Source of the DNA: a candidate division WOR-1 bacterium RIFOXYB2_FULL_37_13
GTDB taxonomy: Bacteria > Margulisbacteria > WOR-1 > XYC2-FULL-46-14 > XYC2-FULL-37-10
DNA length: 33,961 nt
Assembly: GCA_001771535.1 (NCBI GenBank)
Contig: MEUB01000038.1
Location: 1 to 33,961, forward strand
Direction of reading: 5' to 3'
The notes under the pieces: model-generated
Seen by the model: only the letters and a program-made list of their open reading frames with translations
Databases searched by the model: none
Told to the model about the DNA's origin: nothing
Shown here: positions 24,034 to 33,879 of the stretch, one piece after another
How positions within the stretch are numbered: position 1 is the first letter of the stretch
Layout: each line of letters opens with the position of its first letter
Program-made: the position numbers and the translations under genes

Positions 24034-25251
24034 TTACCTTCCCATATATAAATTCATTAAATTCCAAGTGGGTAAAAATATTCCAAGAGCTAAAACGGTG
24101 ACAAATATGGCAAGAATAAAAATAAGAACTGGTTCAAGCAATGTCATTAAATTATCTATCATATAATCCGTCTCTTCGTCAAAATAATCGGCATTTTTGG
24201 TCAACATATTTTCAAGATCACCCGATTGTTCTCCCACCGATATCATATGAACTGAAACAGAAGGGAAAATAGGAAAGTTTTTCATCGCATCCGAAAAAGA
24301 ACTGCCTGAAGTAATGATATTTTTTATGCTGATAATATTTTCAGAAAGAAAAACATTATTGCTTACTTCTGAAGCAACCTCCAGCCCTCTGGTCAATGGG
24401 ATGCCGCTTGATATCATTGATGATAACATCCTGAAAAATCTAGACAAAGAAAGCTTAAGAACCAGAGAGCCTAATATAGGCAGTTTAAGCTTTAACGTGT
24501 CAATTTTTTTCATACCAAAAGGAGTATTGCAATACATCCTTCCCCCGACAAAAAGGATAATTCCTCCTGTTAAAACAGCTCCCCAATAATTAATTACAAA
24601 AAAGTTAAGCCAAATAAGAATTCTTGTTGGCAATGGAAGCGCGCCTCCAGCAGCGCGAAAAACAGCGGTAAATTTTGGAATTATAAAGGTAACCGCAAAA
24701 ACAAACGCAATAATCAAAGCTATAACAACCATTACCGGATATCTAAGAGCTCCCTTTATTTTTAACTGCAGTTTTATATCTTTTTCCATTTGCCATGAAA
24801 TTCTTTTAAGAACTTCTCCTAATATCCCCCCATTTTCCGCCGCTTCCACCATAACAACAACAAGCCTTGAAAAGACAAAAGGGTGTTTTGATAAGGCCTG
24901 CGAAAAAGTACTTCCAAATTCTATTTCCCGGCTCAAATCCTTGACTATTTTCTTAAGAAATGGGCTCCCAATTTGCTCTTGCACCAATGTCAAAGATTCA
25001 AATAAAGGGACTCCCGCAGAAAACATGGAAGAAAGTTGCCTAAAAAAGATTGAAACCTCTTTTGCCTCTGCCCGTTCTTTAAAAACCCATAATTTTGGGA
25101 TGCTGATCCCTTCGAATTTTTTTTCAATAAAGACAGGGGTATATCCTTTTGCCGAAAAATCATATTTTAAGGTTTCAAAAGAAGAAGACTCGATCTCCCC
25201 TTCAATCAATTCTCCTGTTTCTTTTCTTGCTTTAAATTTAAATTTGCTCAA
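24034..25251 (-). CDS. pilC: Type IV pilus/type II secretion inner-membrane platform protein
   Basis: 405 residues from a TTG at 25251; the N terminus MSKFKFKARKETGELIEGEI is typical of PilC/GspF, and the frame overlaps the pilB end by 14 bases. Two GspF domains (about 70-190 and 270-390) each carry helices before membrane segments; LIWLNFFVINYWG and the C-terminal VLIFILAIFVTVLALGIFLP are hydrophobic. FRQLSSMFSAGVPL and FRMLSSMISSGIPLTRGLE are the repeated family signature. It transmits ATPase movement to pilin assembly. Confidence 0.95.
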   Translation of the reverse strand: MSKFKFKARKETGELIEGEIESSSFETLKYDFSAKGYTPVFIEKKFEGISIPKLWVFKERAEAKEVSIFFRQLSSMFSAGVPLFESLTLVQEQIGSPFLKKIVKDLSREIEFGSTFSQALSKHPFVFSRLVVVMVEAAENGGILGEVLKRISWQMEKDIKLQLKIKGALRYPVMVVIALIIAFVFAVTFIIPKFTAVFRAAGGALPLPTRILIWLNFFVINYWGAVLTGGIILFVGGRMYCNTPFGMKKIDTLKLKLPILGSLVLKLSLSRFFRMLSSMISSGIPLTRGLEVASEVSNNVFLSENIISIKNIITSGSSFSDAMKNFPIFPSVSVHMISVGEQSGDLENMLTKNADYFDEETDYMIDNLMTLLEPVLIFILAIFVTVLALGIFLPTWNLMNLYMGR

Positions 25252-26740
25252 GTTCCGTAACCCTTAAAACTTCATCCAAAGTAGTAATCCCGTTTTTTAC
25301 TTTTTGTATTCCATCGTCAAAGAGAGTTTTCATCCCTTGAGCAACAGCTAGTTTTTTTATTTCATTTGCGGAAGTTTTTGCATTAATCAATTTTTTTATT
25401 TCTTCATCAACAATTAAAATTTCAAATATAGCGGATCTCCCTTTAAACCCGGTTCCTTTACAAGCTTTACATCCTTTTCCTTTATGTAAAGACAAAACTC
25501 CGGGGAACTTCTCTTTCCATTCATCAGGCACTGGTATGTCAATTTGACATTTTTGGCAAACTATCCTTACAAGCCTTTGAGCCATAATAGCGGCAACAGA
25601 AGATGAGATCAAAAATGGCTCCACATTCATATCCACAAGGCGTACAACTGCGCTTGAAGCATCGTTTGTATGGAGAGTTGAAAAAACAAGATGCCCTGTC
25701 ATTGACGACTGCATTGCAATTTCTGCCGTTTCTGTATCCCTTATTTCTCCTATAAGAATAACATCGGGATCCTGCCTCAAAATAGACCGTAATGCGGAAG
25801 CAAATGTGAGCCCCGCTTTGATGTTCACCTGGCATTGGGTAAGCCCTTTTAATTCATACTCTATAGGATCTTCAACAGTTGTAATATTAAGTTCCTTATT
25901 ATTTAATTCTGCCAAAGAAGCATATAATGTTGTGGTTTTCCCTGAACCAGTAGGGCCTGTAACAAGAACTATCCCATGAGGCCTGTGTATTATTTCCCTG
26001 AATTTTTTTAAACCTTCGCCGGAAAATCCTATGTCAGGCAAAGAAAGCATCATTTTTGACTTATCTAAAATCCTAAGGACTATCTTTTCGCCATGAGAAG
26101 ATGGAAATGTTGAAACACGAAAATCAATAAATTTACTATCTATTTTTGCCTCAAATCTCCCGTCTTGAGGGACACGGTTTTCCGCAATGTTTAAGCCCGA
26201 CAAAACCTTAATCCTTGACACAACGGGAGGAAGCATATAGGCGGGCATATTGATTTCTTCATGAAGAATGCCATCCACTCTATATCGAATTCTAACAGTA
26301 GTCTCTCCTGGTTCTATATGTATGTCAGATGCTCCTTCCGATATTGCCTGCTTTATGACAGCGTCAACTAATGTAACAATCGGTGCATCCGTTTGTGCCT
26401 TTGACTTTATGTCAACTCTTTCTTGCAAAGGCTGATATTTTTGTATTACATCTTCAATGATAGGAGTAATTCCATAATATTCGGCTATTGCTTTTTCTAT
26501 ATCCAAAGTGTTGCTCTTCATAATAGATATATCCATTCCGGATATTGTCCTTACTTCATCCAAAGCAATAATATCTTTTGGATTTGCCATCGCCAAGGTT
26601 AAAACTCTACCTATTTTAAAAAGAGGAATTATTTTATGCTTATTGGCAACTGTCGCCGGAATAATGCCAATAACTGTCTGATCTATGGCATAAGTTGATA
26701 AATCAATTTGCGGAGTTTCATGAGCTTCTTTTATTCCCAT
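25238..26740 (-). CDS. pilB: Pilus extension/secretion ATPase
   Basis: 500 residues from the ATG at 26740. A TTG 21 bases upstream also opens the frame but overlaps cheY. An N-terminal MshEN domain (about 10-95, a domain able to bind cyclic-di-GMP in relatives) is followed by Walker A GPTGSGKTT (262-270), the Asp box, Walker B DPDVILIGEIRD (324-335) and a His box (STLHTND). A C-terminal tetracysteine motif (C395, C398, C424, C427) is the metal-binding element of PilB/GspE extension ATPases and is absent from PilT. The gene starts four bases after the cheY stop, so the chemosensory output gene and the motor gene are coupled. Confidence 0.95.
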   Translation of the reverse strand: MGIKEAHETPQIDLSTYAIDQTVIGIIPATVANKHKIIPLFKIGRVLTLAMANPKDIIALDEVRTISGMDISIMKSNTLDIEKAIAEYYGITPIIEDVIQKYQPLQERVDIKSKAQTDAPIVTLVDAVIKQAISEGASDIHIEPGETTVRIRYRVDGILHEEINMPAYMLPPVVSRIKVLSGLNIAENRVPQDGRFEAKIDSKFIDFRVSTFPSSHGEKIVLRILDKSKMMLSLPDIGFSGEGLKKFREIIHRPHGIVLVTGPTGSGKTTTLYASLAELNNKELNITTVEDPIEYELKGLTQCQVNIKAGLTFASALRSILRQDPDVILIGEIRDTETAEIAMQSSMTGHLVFSTLHTNDASSAVVRLVDMNVEPFLISSSVAAIMAQRLVRIVCQKCQIDIPVPDEWKEKFPGVLSLHKGKGCKACKGTGFKGRSAIFEILIVDEEIKKLINAKTSANEIKKLAVAQGMKTLFDDGIQKVKNGITTLDEVLRVTELEQI

Positions 26741-26744
26741 GATT

Positions 26745-27116
26745 TTAAACTTTTCCTTCAAGGTGTTTTTTTACAACATCCAAAAGCTGATTCGGGTCAA
26801 AATTTTTGGTCAAAAATCCATTTGCGCCGACTTCTTTTGCTGTTTTTTCATCTTCCAAAGAAGTTTTCGCGGTAAACATGATAATGGGAATATTTTTATG
26901 CTTATCGTCAAACTTAAGCATTCTGCAAACATTGTATCCATCCATTTTTGGGAGCATAACATCAAGTATTATAATATCTGGCTTTTCTTTTCTTGCCGAT
27001 TCAAGCCCCTCCTGTCCATCTTGAGCTTTTAGCACTTCATAACCTGCTTCCTCTAAAACAACTCTAGCCATTTCAACGATTGTGGGGCTGTCATCTATTA
27101 TTAATATTTTAGGCAT
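26745..27116 (-). CDS. cheY: CheY-like single receiver protein (PilG/PilH-like)
   Basis: 123 residues, only a receiver domain: D8/D9 (IIDDS), phosphoacceptor D52 (IILDVMLPKMDG), T82 (MFTAK) and K104. It sits between cheB and pilB, the position expected for an output protein acting on the pilus motor, as PilG/PilH do in Pseudomonas twitching. Whether it works on PilB, PilC or a flagellar switch is not shown. No flagellar gene is in the window. Confidence 0.9.
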   Translation of the reverse strand: MPKILIIDDSPTIVEMARVVLEEAGYEVLKAQDGQEGLESARKEKPDIIILDVMLPKMDGYNVCRMLKFDDKHKNIPIIMFTAKTSLEDEKTAKEVGANGFLTKNFDPNQLLDVVKKHLEGKV

Positions 27117-27140
27117 TATTTGTTAGCTCCTTTTTATTTT

Positions 27141-28184
27141 TCAGGCAAGCGCCGCCATAATTCCTTTCGCAACATCGCTTATCGAAAGCACTTGATCAAT
27201 AACTCCCATCTCAATTGCGGCTTTGGGCATTCCAAAAACAATTGATGTTTTTTCGTCTTGAGCAATAGTATGCCCCAAATTATCTTTTATCGCTTTAATG
27301 CCAAGAACTCCATCTCTTCCCATCCCTGTCAATATAACGCCAATTGCTCTGTTTTTATACTCAATTGCTACCGATTCCAGCAATATGTCCGCAGAAGGCT
27401 TAAATCCATTATGAAAAGGCTCGTCAATAAGCTTAATCTCCCCGTTGTTTTGGATCAACATTTGAAAATTTGACGGGGCAATATAAACATTGCCTTTTTC
27501 TATTTTAAGCCCTTCTTTCCCTAATCTAATATTTAAAGAACAATTTTTAGAAAGCCAATCTACCAAACCTTCAGTAAAACCAAGCGATATATGTTGAACC
27601 ACAACTATCGGAGCCGGGAAATTTTTAGGCAAGTTTTTGAAAATTTCAAGCAATGCCTGTGGTCCTCCTGTCGATGATGCTATGGCAATTATTTTGTCGC
27701 TATCTTTTGAAGCAACAGTTAATGAGGAACTTTCTTTTTTTTGTTTTAATATTCTGGCCAATGGATGAGTTATAACCTTAATTTTTGACAAAAATTTGAC
27801 TTTTTCGACAAATTTATTAATCTCTCCTTCTTTATTCTCAAGTTCAAAGACTCCCTTATCCACAGCATCCAGTGCTCCATAAGATATAGCCTCAAAAAGC
27901 TTTTCCATCCCTTCTTTAAAGACAGATACGCTTACTATAAGAATAGGAGTTGGATAATAGGCCATAACATTTTTAGTTAATTCCATCCCATCCATTATGG
28001 GCATATTTATATCTGTTATAATAATATTGGGTCTAAGATCAGGAATCAGCTCAAAAGCTTCTTTCCCATTTGAAGCGGTGCCAACAATTACAATTTCAGA
28101 GGCAGAACTTAAAGCTTCTATTATAACTTTGCGCGCCAAAGCAGAATCATCTACAAGTAAAACCTTTATTTTTTCTCCAGCCAA
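27141..28184 (-). CDS. cheB: Chemoreceptor glutamate methylesterase/deamidase CheB
   Basis: 347 residues: N-terminal receiver (D12/D13, D58 in IIITDINMPIMDG), a linker, and the methylesterase domain with the catalytic triad S171 (ASSTGG), H198 (VVQHIS) and D291 (TGMGRDG). Full length for the family. It removes methyl groups from the chemoreceptor encoded just upstream (one base apart). A partner CheR methyltransferase would be needed but is not present in the window. Confidence 0.96.
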   Translation of the reverse strand: MAGEKIKVLLVDDSALARKVIIEALSSASEIVIVGTASNGKEAFELIPDLRPNIIITDINMPIMDGMELTKNVMAYYPTPILIVSVSVFKEGMEKLFEAISYGALDAVDKGVFELENKEGEINKFVEKVKFLSKIKVITHPLARILKQKKESSSLTVASKDSDKIIAIASSTGGPQALLEIFKNLPKNFPAPIVVVQHISLGFTEGLVDWLSKNCSLNIRLGKEGLKIEKGNVYIAPSNFQMLIQNNGEIKLIDEPFHNGFKPSADILLESVAIEYKNRAIGVILTGMGRDGVLGIKAIKDNLGHTIAQDEKTSIVFGMPKAAIEMGVIDQVLSISDVAKGIMAALA

Positions 28185-28185
28185 A

Positions 28186-29769
28186 TTACTCCTCCTCTAT
28201 TTTAAATTGAGAAATGCTTCCTTTAATCTTTTCCGATAACAAAGTCAAGTCATTGGCAGAAAGAGCAGACTCTTTAATGGAAGCCACAAATTGTTTTACA
28301 ACTAGATCTACATTTTGCATAGCCTTAACAACTTGCGCCGCGGCAGACCGTTGCTGTTGGGTTGCCATGTCAATTTCTTTTGATTCTTCAACCGTGCTTT
28401 GCATCATTTGCAATCCCTTTGCTGTCCATTTTATTGCATCTTCAATACCCACTATCACAGCATTTGTTTCTGATTGTATTTCTCCAACCAAATGCCTTAT
28501 CTCCTCGGTAGACGGTCGGGCTTTTTCAGCCAATTTTCGTATTTCTTCCGCAACAACAGCAAACCCGCGGCCAGCCTCTCCCGCCCTTGCCGCCTCAATT
28601 GACGCGTTGAGCGACAAAAGATTGGTCTGCTCTGAAATTTCATCTATTATGCTGGAAATATTTTCTATCGTTTGGGTCTTTTCTCTCAAGGTTGAAATTT
28701 TTTTCGCGGTTTCTCCTACTTTTTTGTCTATTTCTTTTATGCCTGCCAGTGTTTTTTCCGCTGCTTCGTTTACATGCTGTGAATTAACAGCTATTTGGGA
28801 TGCTGTCGCGGCAAACTGTTGCAAAGTAGTTGAAATTTCAGAAATAGCGGAAGATTGTTGAGCCGCACCGGAGGCTTGCTGTTCGGTTGCCGCTTGGATC
28901 TGCGTTGACGCAGAAGTAAGTTGAAAGCTTGCATCCCTCATTTGCCTTATGCTCTTTGCCAGATTTTCCATCAAAGAATTAAAAGCCTCCGCCAATTCTC
29001 CTAATTCATCTTTTGACATAACTGCAATTTTTTGAGTTAATTTCTTTTTTTCAGAAAAAGCCCTTGCAAATTTGATTAATACATTTATTTGTGAAGTAAT
29101 AATTTTAGAAATCATAAAAACAAAAACAAAGCCCAAAATAAAAACAAGAAAAGCAATAAAAGAAACATATCTTAGGTTATATTTTTCGGCTTGAGCGGAA
29201 ACATTCATTTCTTTTAGCATATTTCCATAGAACAATGTCATCATATCATCTAAATTATTTGCAAGCTTTGCCTGTAATTCTTTCAAATAATTGCTCGCCT
29301 TTTCAAACTCTGCAGAAGAAGCATCCATAGAAAAAAACTCTTCATATTTTATTATAAGATTAAAATATTCTTTTTTAAAATCCACAAAAAGATTCATGGC
29401 ATTGCTTTTTGTTCTATCTTTTCCAATATCAAGCTTGTTGTATTTGCTATGAATATCGTCTATTTTTTTTATATCCTCTTCTATTATTAAGTTCCCCATA
29501 TAAAATCCCGTTTTATATCCTTCAATATCAAAGGGTTCATTGTTTTTCGGGAACATATCTTCCCATTTTTGCCCCTGTATTTTAAAGTCCGCTCCCAATT
29601 TGTTAATTACATTAATTTCCTCCAAATTATATCTTGCAAAACGAGAAAAATCTTTTGTTTCCCTAAAATAAAGATAAGAGCCAAACACAGCCAAATTCAA
29701 AAACAAAATAACTCCAAATCCAAACAATAACTTTTGCCGCATCTTTAAATTTAAAAACCATTTTTTCAT
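28186..29769 (-). CDS. Methyl-accepting chemotaxis protein
   Basis: 527 residues. TM1 (about 14-34), an alpha-helical periplasmic sensor (35-200, four-helix-bundle type with [12 protein letters not shown]), TM2 (202-222), a HAMP domain (222-276), and the cytoplasmic signalling coiled coil with the conserved hairpin tip (about 376-412: [20 protein letters not shown]). The Q/E-rich segments around 295-310 and 470-485 could be methylation sites, but this was not verified. No C-terminal CheR-binding pentapeptide is present. The gene lies between the receiver protein and cheB. Its ligand is unknown; the adjacent oligopeptide permeases invite a peptide hypothesis. Confidence 0.93.
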   Translation of the reverse strand: MKKWFLNLKMRQKLLFGFGVILFLNLAVFGSYLYFRETKDFSRFARYNLEEINVINKLGADFKIQGQKWEDMFPKNNEPFDIEGYKTGFYMGNLIIEEDIKKIDDIHSKYNKLDIGKDRTKSNAMNLFVDFKKEYFNLIIKYEEFFSMDASSAEFEKASNYLKELQAKLANNLDDMMTLFYGNMLKEMNVSAQAEKYNLRYVSFIAFLVFILGFVFVFMISKIITSQINVLIKFARAFSEKKKLTQKIAVMSKDELGELAEAFNSLMENLAKSIRQMRDASFQLTSASTQIQAATEQQASGAAQQSSAISEISTTLQQFAATASQIAVNSQHVNEAAEKTLAGIKEIDKKVGETAKKISTLREKTQTIENISSIIDEISEQTNLLSLNASIEAARAGEAGRGFAVVAEEIRKLAEKARPSTEEIRHLVGEIQSETNAVIVGIEDAIKWTAKGLQMMQSTVEESKEIDMATQQQRSAAAQVVKAMQNVDLVVKQFVASIKESALSANDLTLLSEKIKGSISQFKIEEE

Positions 29770-29786
29770 GGAAATCCTCCCTAACT

Positions 29787-30275
29787 TTATTTTGCCAAAT
29801 TATCATTATCTGGATTTTGAAATGTTAAAATTTCATCTTTTGTCTTTTTAATCATTTCTTGTGATTTGCCGGAAAAAAATCCGTCAATTGTTTCTATGAG
29901 TTTTTCCTCGTTAAAAGGCTTATGAAAATAAGCAAGCACATCGCCTCCCACAGCTTCCTGCTTTCTTTGCGCATCTTCCCATGCTGTAAGCATAATAACA
30001 CCCATTTGTTGCGCAGAATAATTTTCTCTTATTTTCTTTAAAAACTGCAGGCCGTCCATTCCAAACATCTTTATGTCGGATATTACCAAGCGAAACCGGT
30101 TAGATACACCCAAAAGGCTTTTCCCTTTTTCCAAAGCATCAAGAGCCGTCTGCGCGGAATAACAAACCAAAGTTTCATATCTGCCTGTGCTTCTTATAAA
30201 TTCGGCCAAATCATCCGCAAAATCTTTTTCATCGTCTACCACCATAATTACCGGCTTTTTCTCTATTGTTTGCAT
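29787..30275 (-). CDS. Single-domain response regulator, paralogue of the protein at 15877
   Basis: 162 residues. Receiver with D14/D15 (VVDDE), D67 ([13 protein letters not shown]), T97 (MLTAWED) and K119 (FHKPFN), then a charged tail. The same insertion and TAWED motif occur in 15877-16359. It has a good GGGAGGTG before the ATG and follows cheA after a small hairpin that overlaps the cheA stop codon. A phosphate sink or second output of the CheA hybrid is plausible. Confidence 0.88.
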   Translation of the reverse strand: MQTIEKKPVIMVVDDEKDFADDLAEFIRSTGRYETLVCYSAQTALDALEKGKSLLGVSNRFRLVISDIKMFGMDGLQFLKKIRENYSAQQMGVIMLTAWEDAQRKQEAVGGDVLAYFHKPFNEEKLIETIDGFFSGKSQEMIKKTKDEILTFQNPDNDNLAK

Positions 30276-30300
30276 TTAATTTGCACCTCCCAAAATCATA

Positions 30301-30315
30301 CCGCGCTTTACGCGG
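30301..30315 (-). other. Small hairpin over the cheA stop codon
   Basis: CCGCG-TTTAC-like arms (5-bp GC-rich stem, five-base loop) include the cheA stop codon. No U tract follows, so this is not an intrinsic terminator. It may affect re-initiation at the next gene. Confidence 0.3.
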
Positions 30316-32422
30316 CAAAACGGGATACTGTTTCTAGCAACTTGCTCTGTTCAAAATCTTCTTTTGTCATATAAGCATCTGCGCCGGCCTCCGTTCCTTT
30401 TGTTTTATCTTCTTCTTTATCTAAAGAAGTAAGCATAATAACTGGAATATTTTTGTATTTTTCATTTTTTTTTAATGTTTCGCACATTTGAAAGCCATCC
30501 ATGTTAGGCATTTGAGCATCCGTTATGACAAGATCAGGTGCTACCTTTGTTATTTTATTTAAAGCGTCTATTCCGTCAATCGCGGTTTCAACTCTATAGT
30601 TTTTATCTTCTAAGATTTTCTTCTCGAGCTCTCGTATCATATATGAATCATCAACTATTAGTATTTTCTTTTTTTCTTTTAAACTTTCCCCCTCTATTCT
30701 ATCTGTTCCTCCCTCCAATGCAACTCCTAATTTAACTTCTTTTGATGTATTTGCAAGAGAAAAAACGTCAACAACAACAGCTATTTCTCCACCACTCAAA
30801 ACAGCCGCGCCTTCAACATCTTTTATTTTCCCAAGGTATCCTCCCAACGATTTGACATATATCTCTTCTTCTCTCAAAATTTCGTCAACAACAAAGCCTA
30901 TCCCTCCGCCAAGAGATGAGGCAATAATCAGATGAATATCATCTTTTTTTATGTGTCTATCTTTTTCAGGCAAAAAAGGCATCCCCCACAATTCGCCTAA
31001 ATTTGCAACTTGCACAGGTTGCCCTCTCACATCAACAATTTCTTTCCCTTCTATAAAGCTTAAGTCGCATTTTTTTACTTTCACAGTCTCCAACACAGCA
31101 AATAAAGGGAAAGCAAAAAAATGGCTCCTTATTGTAACAATCAATGCTTGCATTACGGCCACAGTTAAAGGGAGCCTCAAGGTTATTGCCGTCCCCTGCC
31201 CCAAAGAAGACACAACCTCAACTCTGCCTCTTAACTTTTCGATCTGTGTTTTAACGACATCCAAACCAATTCCACGCCCGGAAATATCTGTAATTGATTG
31301 AGAGGTAGAAAAGCCATGCAAAAATATAAGGCTTAAAACTTCATTGTCCGTCATTTTACCAAGAGCATCTTCTGTGATATTCATTTTTTTGCTTGCTACT
31401 TCTTTTATAGCATTAAGATCAATACCTCTGCCGTTATCCGAGACCTTAACAACAACTTCTCCCCCTTCATAATAACTGGAAAGGATTATTGCTCCTTCTT
31501 TCTCAATGCCATGATCAACAGAATTTCTTAATATATGAATAAGGGCGGGATTTATTTCTTCTAAAATCTTTTTGTCTATTTCTGTCTCTTCTCCAACCAT
31601 TTTAAATTCTATTTTTTTATTTTGTGATAAAGCTATATCCCTGACCAGCCTAGGGTAAGATCCAAAAACAGTACTGGCAGGCAGTAATCTAAGATTTCTA
31701 ATGCTCTCTTGCAATTCTTTTATTACAGCATCCATTCTCAAAGCATCTGAAAAAACCTGTTCATAAAAAACAAGTATTTCTTTTTTTATCTTTTCAGAAT
31801 CAAGGGAACATTGATCTGTCAAATTTTTTGCCAGCAAAAATCCATAATCTGACCGCCCTTTGATTGTTATAAGTTCACCCATCAAATTTATCAATTTATT
31901 AACGCGCGACACAGGTATCTTTATGTACTCCTCAATTACACATTTTTCATCTTCTCCTGTTTTGCTTTTTTCACATTTTAACTCTTTCGATATCGCGGTT
32001 TTTTCTATGGTCAAATCAACTGTTTCATCTTTTTGAAGAATTATCTTATCGCATTCCAAACATATGCCCGAAACATCGGCATCTATTTTTTCACCTGAAA
32101 TAATTTTGCCCAAAAACTCTTTTATAAGGTCAAGCATTATTAAAATATGGCTTGCCCATTTTGAATGGAATTTAATATTTTTTTCTGATAAAACAGCAAA
32201 AAAATCTTCTATTTTGTGGGCAATATCCTGAATTTGGATAAATCCCATCATTCTAGCCGCACCTTTAATAGAATGGGCTTCCCTATTTAATTCTTTTACA
32301 AGGTCAATATTTCCAGGCTCTTTTTCAAGTTTTACAATGCCGTTTTCCAGGTTCATAAGCCTTTCTTGAACCTCATTTTTAAAAGTTTCCAAAAATTGAG
32401 ATTTATCAAAATCTTTTGGCAT
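30308..32422 (-). CDS. cheA: Hybrid chemotaxis histidine kinase CheA with C-terminal receiver
   Basis: 704 residues from the ATG at 32422, which has GGGGAG upstream; a TTG 12 bases earlier is weaker. Domains: Hpt (about 1-110, phosphorylatable H50 in NREAHSIKGAARMMG), an unstructured linker without a clear P2 domain, dimerisation domain (about 170-260, VSRVNKLINLMGEL), HATPase (N box HILRNSVDHG, G1 SDNGRGID, G2 DISGRGIGLDVVK), CheW-like domain (430-560), and a receiver (about 580-700; VDDS, LVITDAQMPNMDG). The layout resembles ChpA/FrzE-type hybrids that control twitching or gliding. The receiver may be a built-in phosphate acceptor. Confidence 0.96.
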   Translation of the reverse strand: MPKDFDKSQFLETFKNEVQERLMNLENGIVKLEKEPGNIDLVKELNREAHSIKGAARMMGFIQIQDIAHKIEDFFAVLSEKNIKFHSKWASHILIMLDLIKEFLGKIISGEKIDADVSGICLECDKIILQKDETVDLTIEKTAISKELKCEKSKTGEDEKCVIEEYIKIPVSRVNKLINLMGELITIKGRSDYGFLLAKNLTDQCSLDSEKIKKEILVFYEQVFSDALRMDAVIKELQESIRNLRLLPASTVFGSYPRLVRDIALSQNKKIEFKMVGEETEIDKKILEEINPALIHILRNSVDHGIEKEGAIILSSYYEGGEVVVKVSDNGRGIDLNAIKEVASKKMNITEDALGKMTDNEVLSLIFLHGFSTSQSITDISGRGIGLDVVKTQIEKLRGRVEVVSSLGQGTAITLRLPLTVAVMQALIVTIRSHFFAFPLFAVLETVKVKKCDLSFIEGKEIVDVRGQPVQVANLGELWGMPFLPEKDRHIKKDDIHLIIASSLGGGIGFVVDEILREEEIYVKSLGGYLGKIKDVEGAAVLSGGEIAVVVDVFSLANTSKEVKLGVALEGGTDRIEGESLKEKKKILIVDDSYMIRELEKKILEDKNYRVETAIDGIDALNKITKVAPDLVITDAQMPNMDGFQMCETLKKNEKYKNIPVIMLTSLDKEEDKTKGTEAGADAYMTKEDFEQSKLLETVSRFAA

Positions 32423-32458
32423 TTTTCTCCCCAATAAGCTTATAAATAATAAAAAAGA

Positions 32459-32932
32459 TCACTTTTTAAAGAATTCCTCAACATTTAAAATATATATAGT
32501 TCTTCCTGCTACATTAGATATTCCTTCTACATAATTTAATGTTTTATTTTCAACTGCCAACACAGGCGGGTCAATCTTTGAAGCAGAGAGACTTAAAATT
32601 CCTAGAACCTCATCTATAAACAGTCCGATTTTTTCCCCTTGTTTTTCGATAATGATTGTTTTAACTTTTTTCCCATCAGCATTATTATTGCAAGAAATCC
32701 CAAAAAACATTGTAAAATTAACGACAGGAATAATGTTTCCCCTTAAATTTATAATACCGCTAACAAAGGACGGGCTGTTAGGGAGGTAGGCAACAGGTAA
32801 AGGCTGTATAATATCTGAAAGGGCTAAGACATCAATGGCATAGCATTTTTGCCCTAAATAAAAGCTTATAAACTCTCTTTTTTGTTTCTCTTCTTGTTTC
32901 TCTTCTTGTTTCTCTTCAACAGCTTCGGGCAT
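32459..32932 (-). CDS. cheW: Chemotaxis coupling protein CheW
   Basis: 157 residues: a short acidic/glutamine tail of three EEKQ repeats, then a complete CheW domain (about 20-155: FISFYLGQKCYAIDV, INLRGNIIPVVNF, IGLFIDEVLGIL). It joins the receptor to CheA. GAGGTG lies nine bases before the ATG. First gene of the chemosensory run. Confidence 0.95.
   Translation of the reverse strand: MPEAVEEKQEEKQEEKQKREFISFYLGQKCYAIDVLALSDIIQPLPVAYLPNSPSFVSGIINLRGNIIPVVNFTMFFGISCNNNADGKKVKTIIIEKQGEKIGLFIDEVLGILSLSASKIDPPVLAVENKTLNYVEGISNVAGRTIYILNVEEFFKK
32882..32917. repeat. 12-bp tandem repeat at the start of cheW
   Basis: Three exact copies of TTGTTTCTCTTC encode the EEKQ repeats of the CheW N terminus. 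Copy number may vary between strains. Confidence 0.85.
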
Positions 32933-33012
32933 TTACAACACCTCATTAACAGAAGAATAATTACGGTTTTTTTACTTTATAAAACCAAGTTTCTCATCTT
33001 AATAAGGCTTAG

Positions 33013-33879
33013 TCAAGGGTTCTCTACCCTCTCTCGCAACCCTTCGCCTACAAAATATAACGATAATACCGTAATAAATATCAAAAACCCCGGGATGATC
33101 GACATCCATGGCGCATCAAAAAGATATGCTTGAGCATCCATCAACATATTGCCCCATGACGGGGTCGGAGGCTGTACTCCCAGCCCAAGAAAAGACAATG
33201 CGGACTCTGTTAAAATTGCACCTGCCATTCCCAATGTCGTAGCAACTATGATCGGATTTAAGGCATTTGGCAAAATATGTCTGAAAATAATTCTAAGATC
33301 AGAACATCCAATAGCACGAGCCGCTTCAACATAAGAAAGTTCCCTTATTTTTAAAAATTCCCCTCTTACAAGCCTTGCAACCCCCATCCACGATGTCAGG
33401 CCTATAACTATCATTACATTATAAATACTTGGAGTTAGCATTACTTGAATAGTTAAAACTAAAAAAATCGATGGGAAAGCAAGCATTATATCAACAAAAC
33501 GCATAATAATAGAATCAACAAGCCCGCCGTAATACCCCGAAAAAGCACCAAGAATCGTCCCAAGAATAACGGCTATAATAACCGAGATAAACCCAACCGT
33601 CAACGAGATTCTCGCCCCATACAAAGCACGACTAAAAATATCCCTCCCCAAATCATCGGTGCCAAAAAGATGACGAATTGAAGGCGCAAGTGTATCGCTT
33701 TCTATAATCTCGGAAGGATTATAAGGAGCAATAAAAGGAGCCAAAATTGCAAAAACAGTAAATAAAATTAAAACAGCCATTCCAAATAATGCAATTTTAT
33801 TATTAAAAATTTTCATCTTTTGATTCTTCTGTTTCTTCGTTCTTTGGTTCTTCCGTTTTTTGGTTGCTCCATTTGTCAT
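33013..33879 (-). CDS. dppC: Di/oligopeptide ABC transporter permease (DppC family)
   Basis: 288 residues from the ATG at 33879, which overlaps the dppB stop (ATGA). An ATG at 33816 would remove an unusual basic N/Q/K-rich 21-residue start encoded by a low-complexity stretch and is a possible true start. Membrane helix 1 (IALFGMAVLILFTVF), LFGTDDLGRDIFSRALYGARIS, five to six membrane segments, and the EAA loop EAARAIGCSDLRIIFRHILPN identify the DppC/OppC family. The ATPase and substrate-binding genes are outside the window. Confidence 0.94.
   Translation of the reverse strand: MTNGATKKRKNQRTKKQKNQKMKIFNNKIALFGMAVLILFTVFAILAPFIAPYNPSEIIESDTLAPSIRHLFGTDDLGRDIFSRALYGARISLTVGFISVIIAVILGTILGAFSGYYGGLVDSIIMRFVDIMLAFPSIFLVLTIQVMLTPSIYNVMIVIGLTSWMGVARLVRGEFLKIRELSYVEAARAIGCSDLRIIFRHILPNALNPIIVATTLGMAGAILTESALSFLGLGVQPPTPSWGNMLMDAQAYLFDAPWMSIIPGFLIFITVLSLYFVGEGLRERVENP

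Noticed and set aside
28214-28861. Plus-strand frame of 215 codons antisense to the chemoreceptor
   Set aside because: The opposite strand encodes the conserved MCP signalling domain; the antisense protein is rich in Ser/Ala/Cys without any family pattern.
32933-33012. Possible promoter or terminator between dppC and cheW
   Set aside because: A loose TATAAA and a weak GGTTTT/AAAACC pairing exist, but no good -35/-10 pair or hairpin with a U tract.
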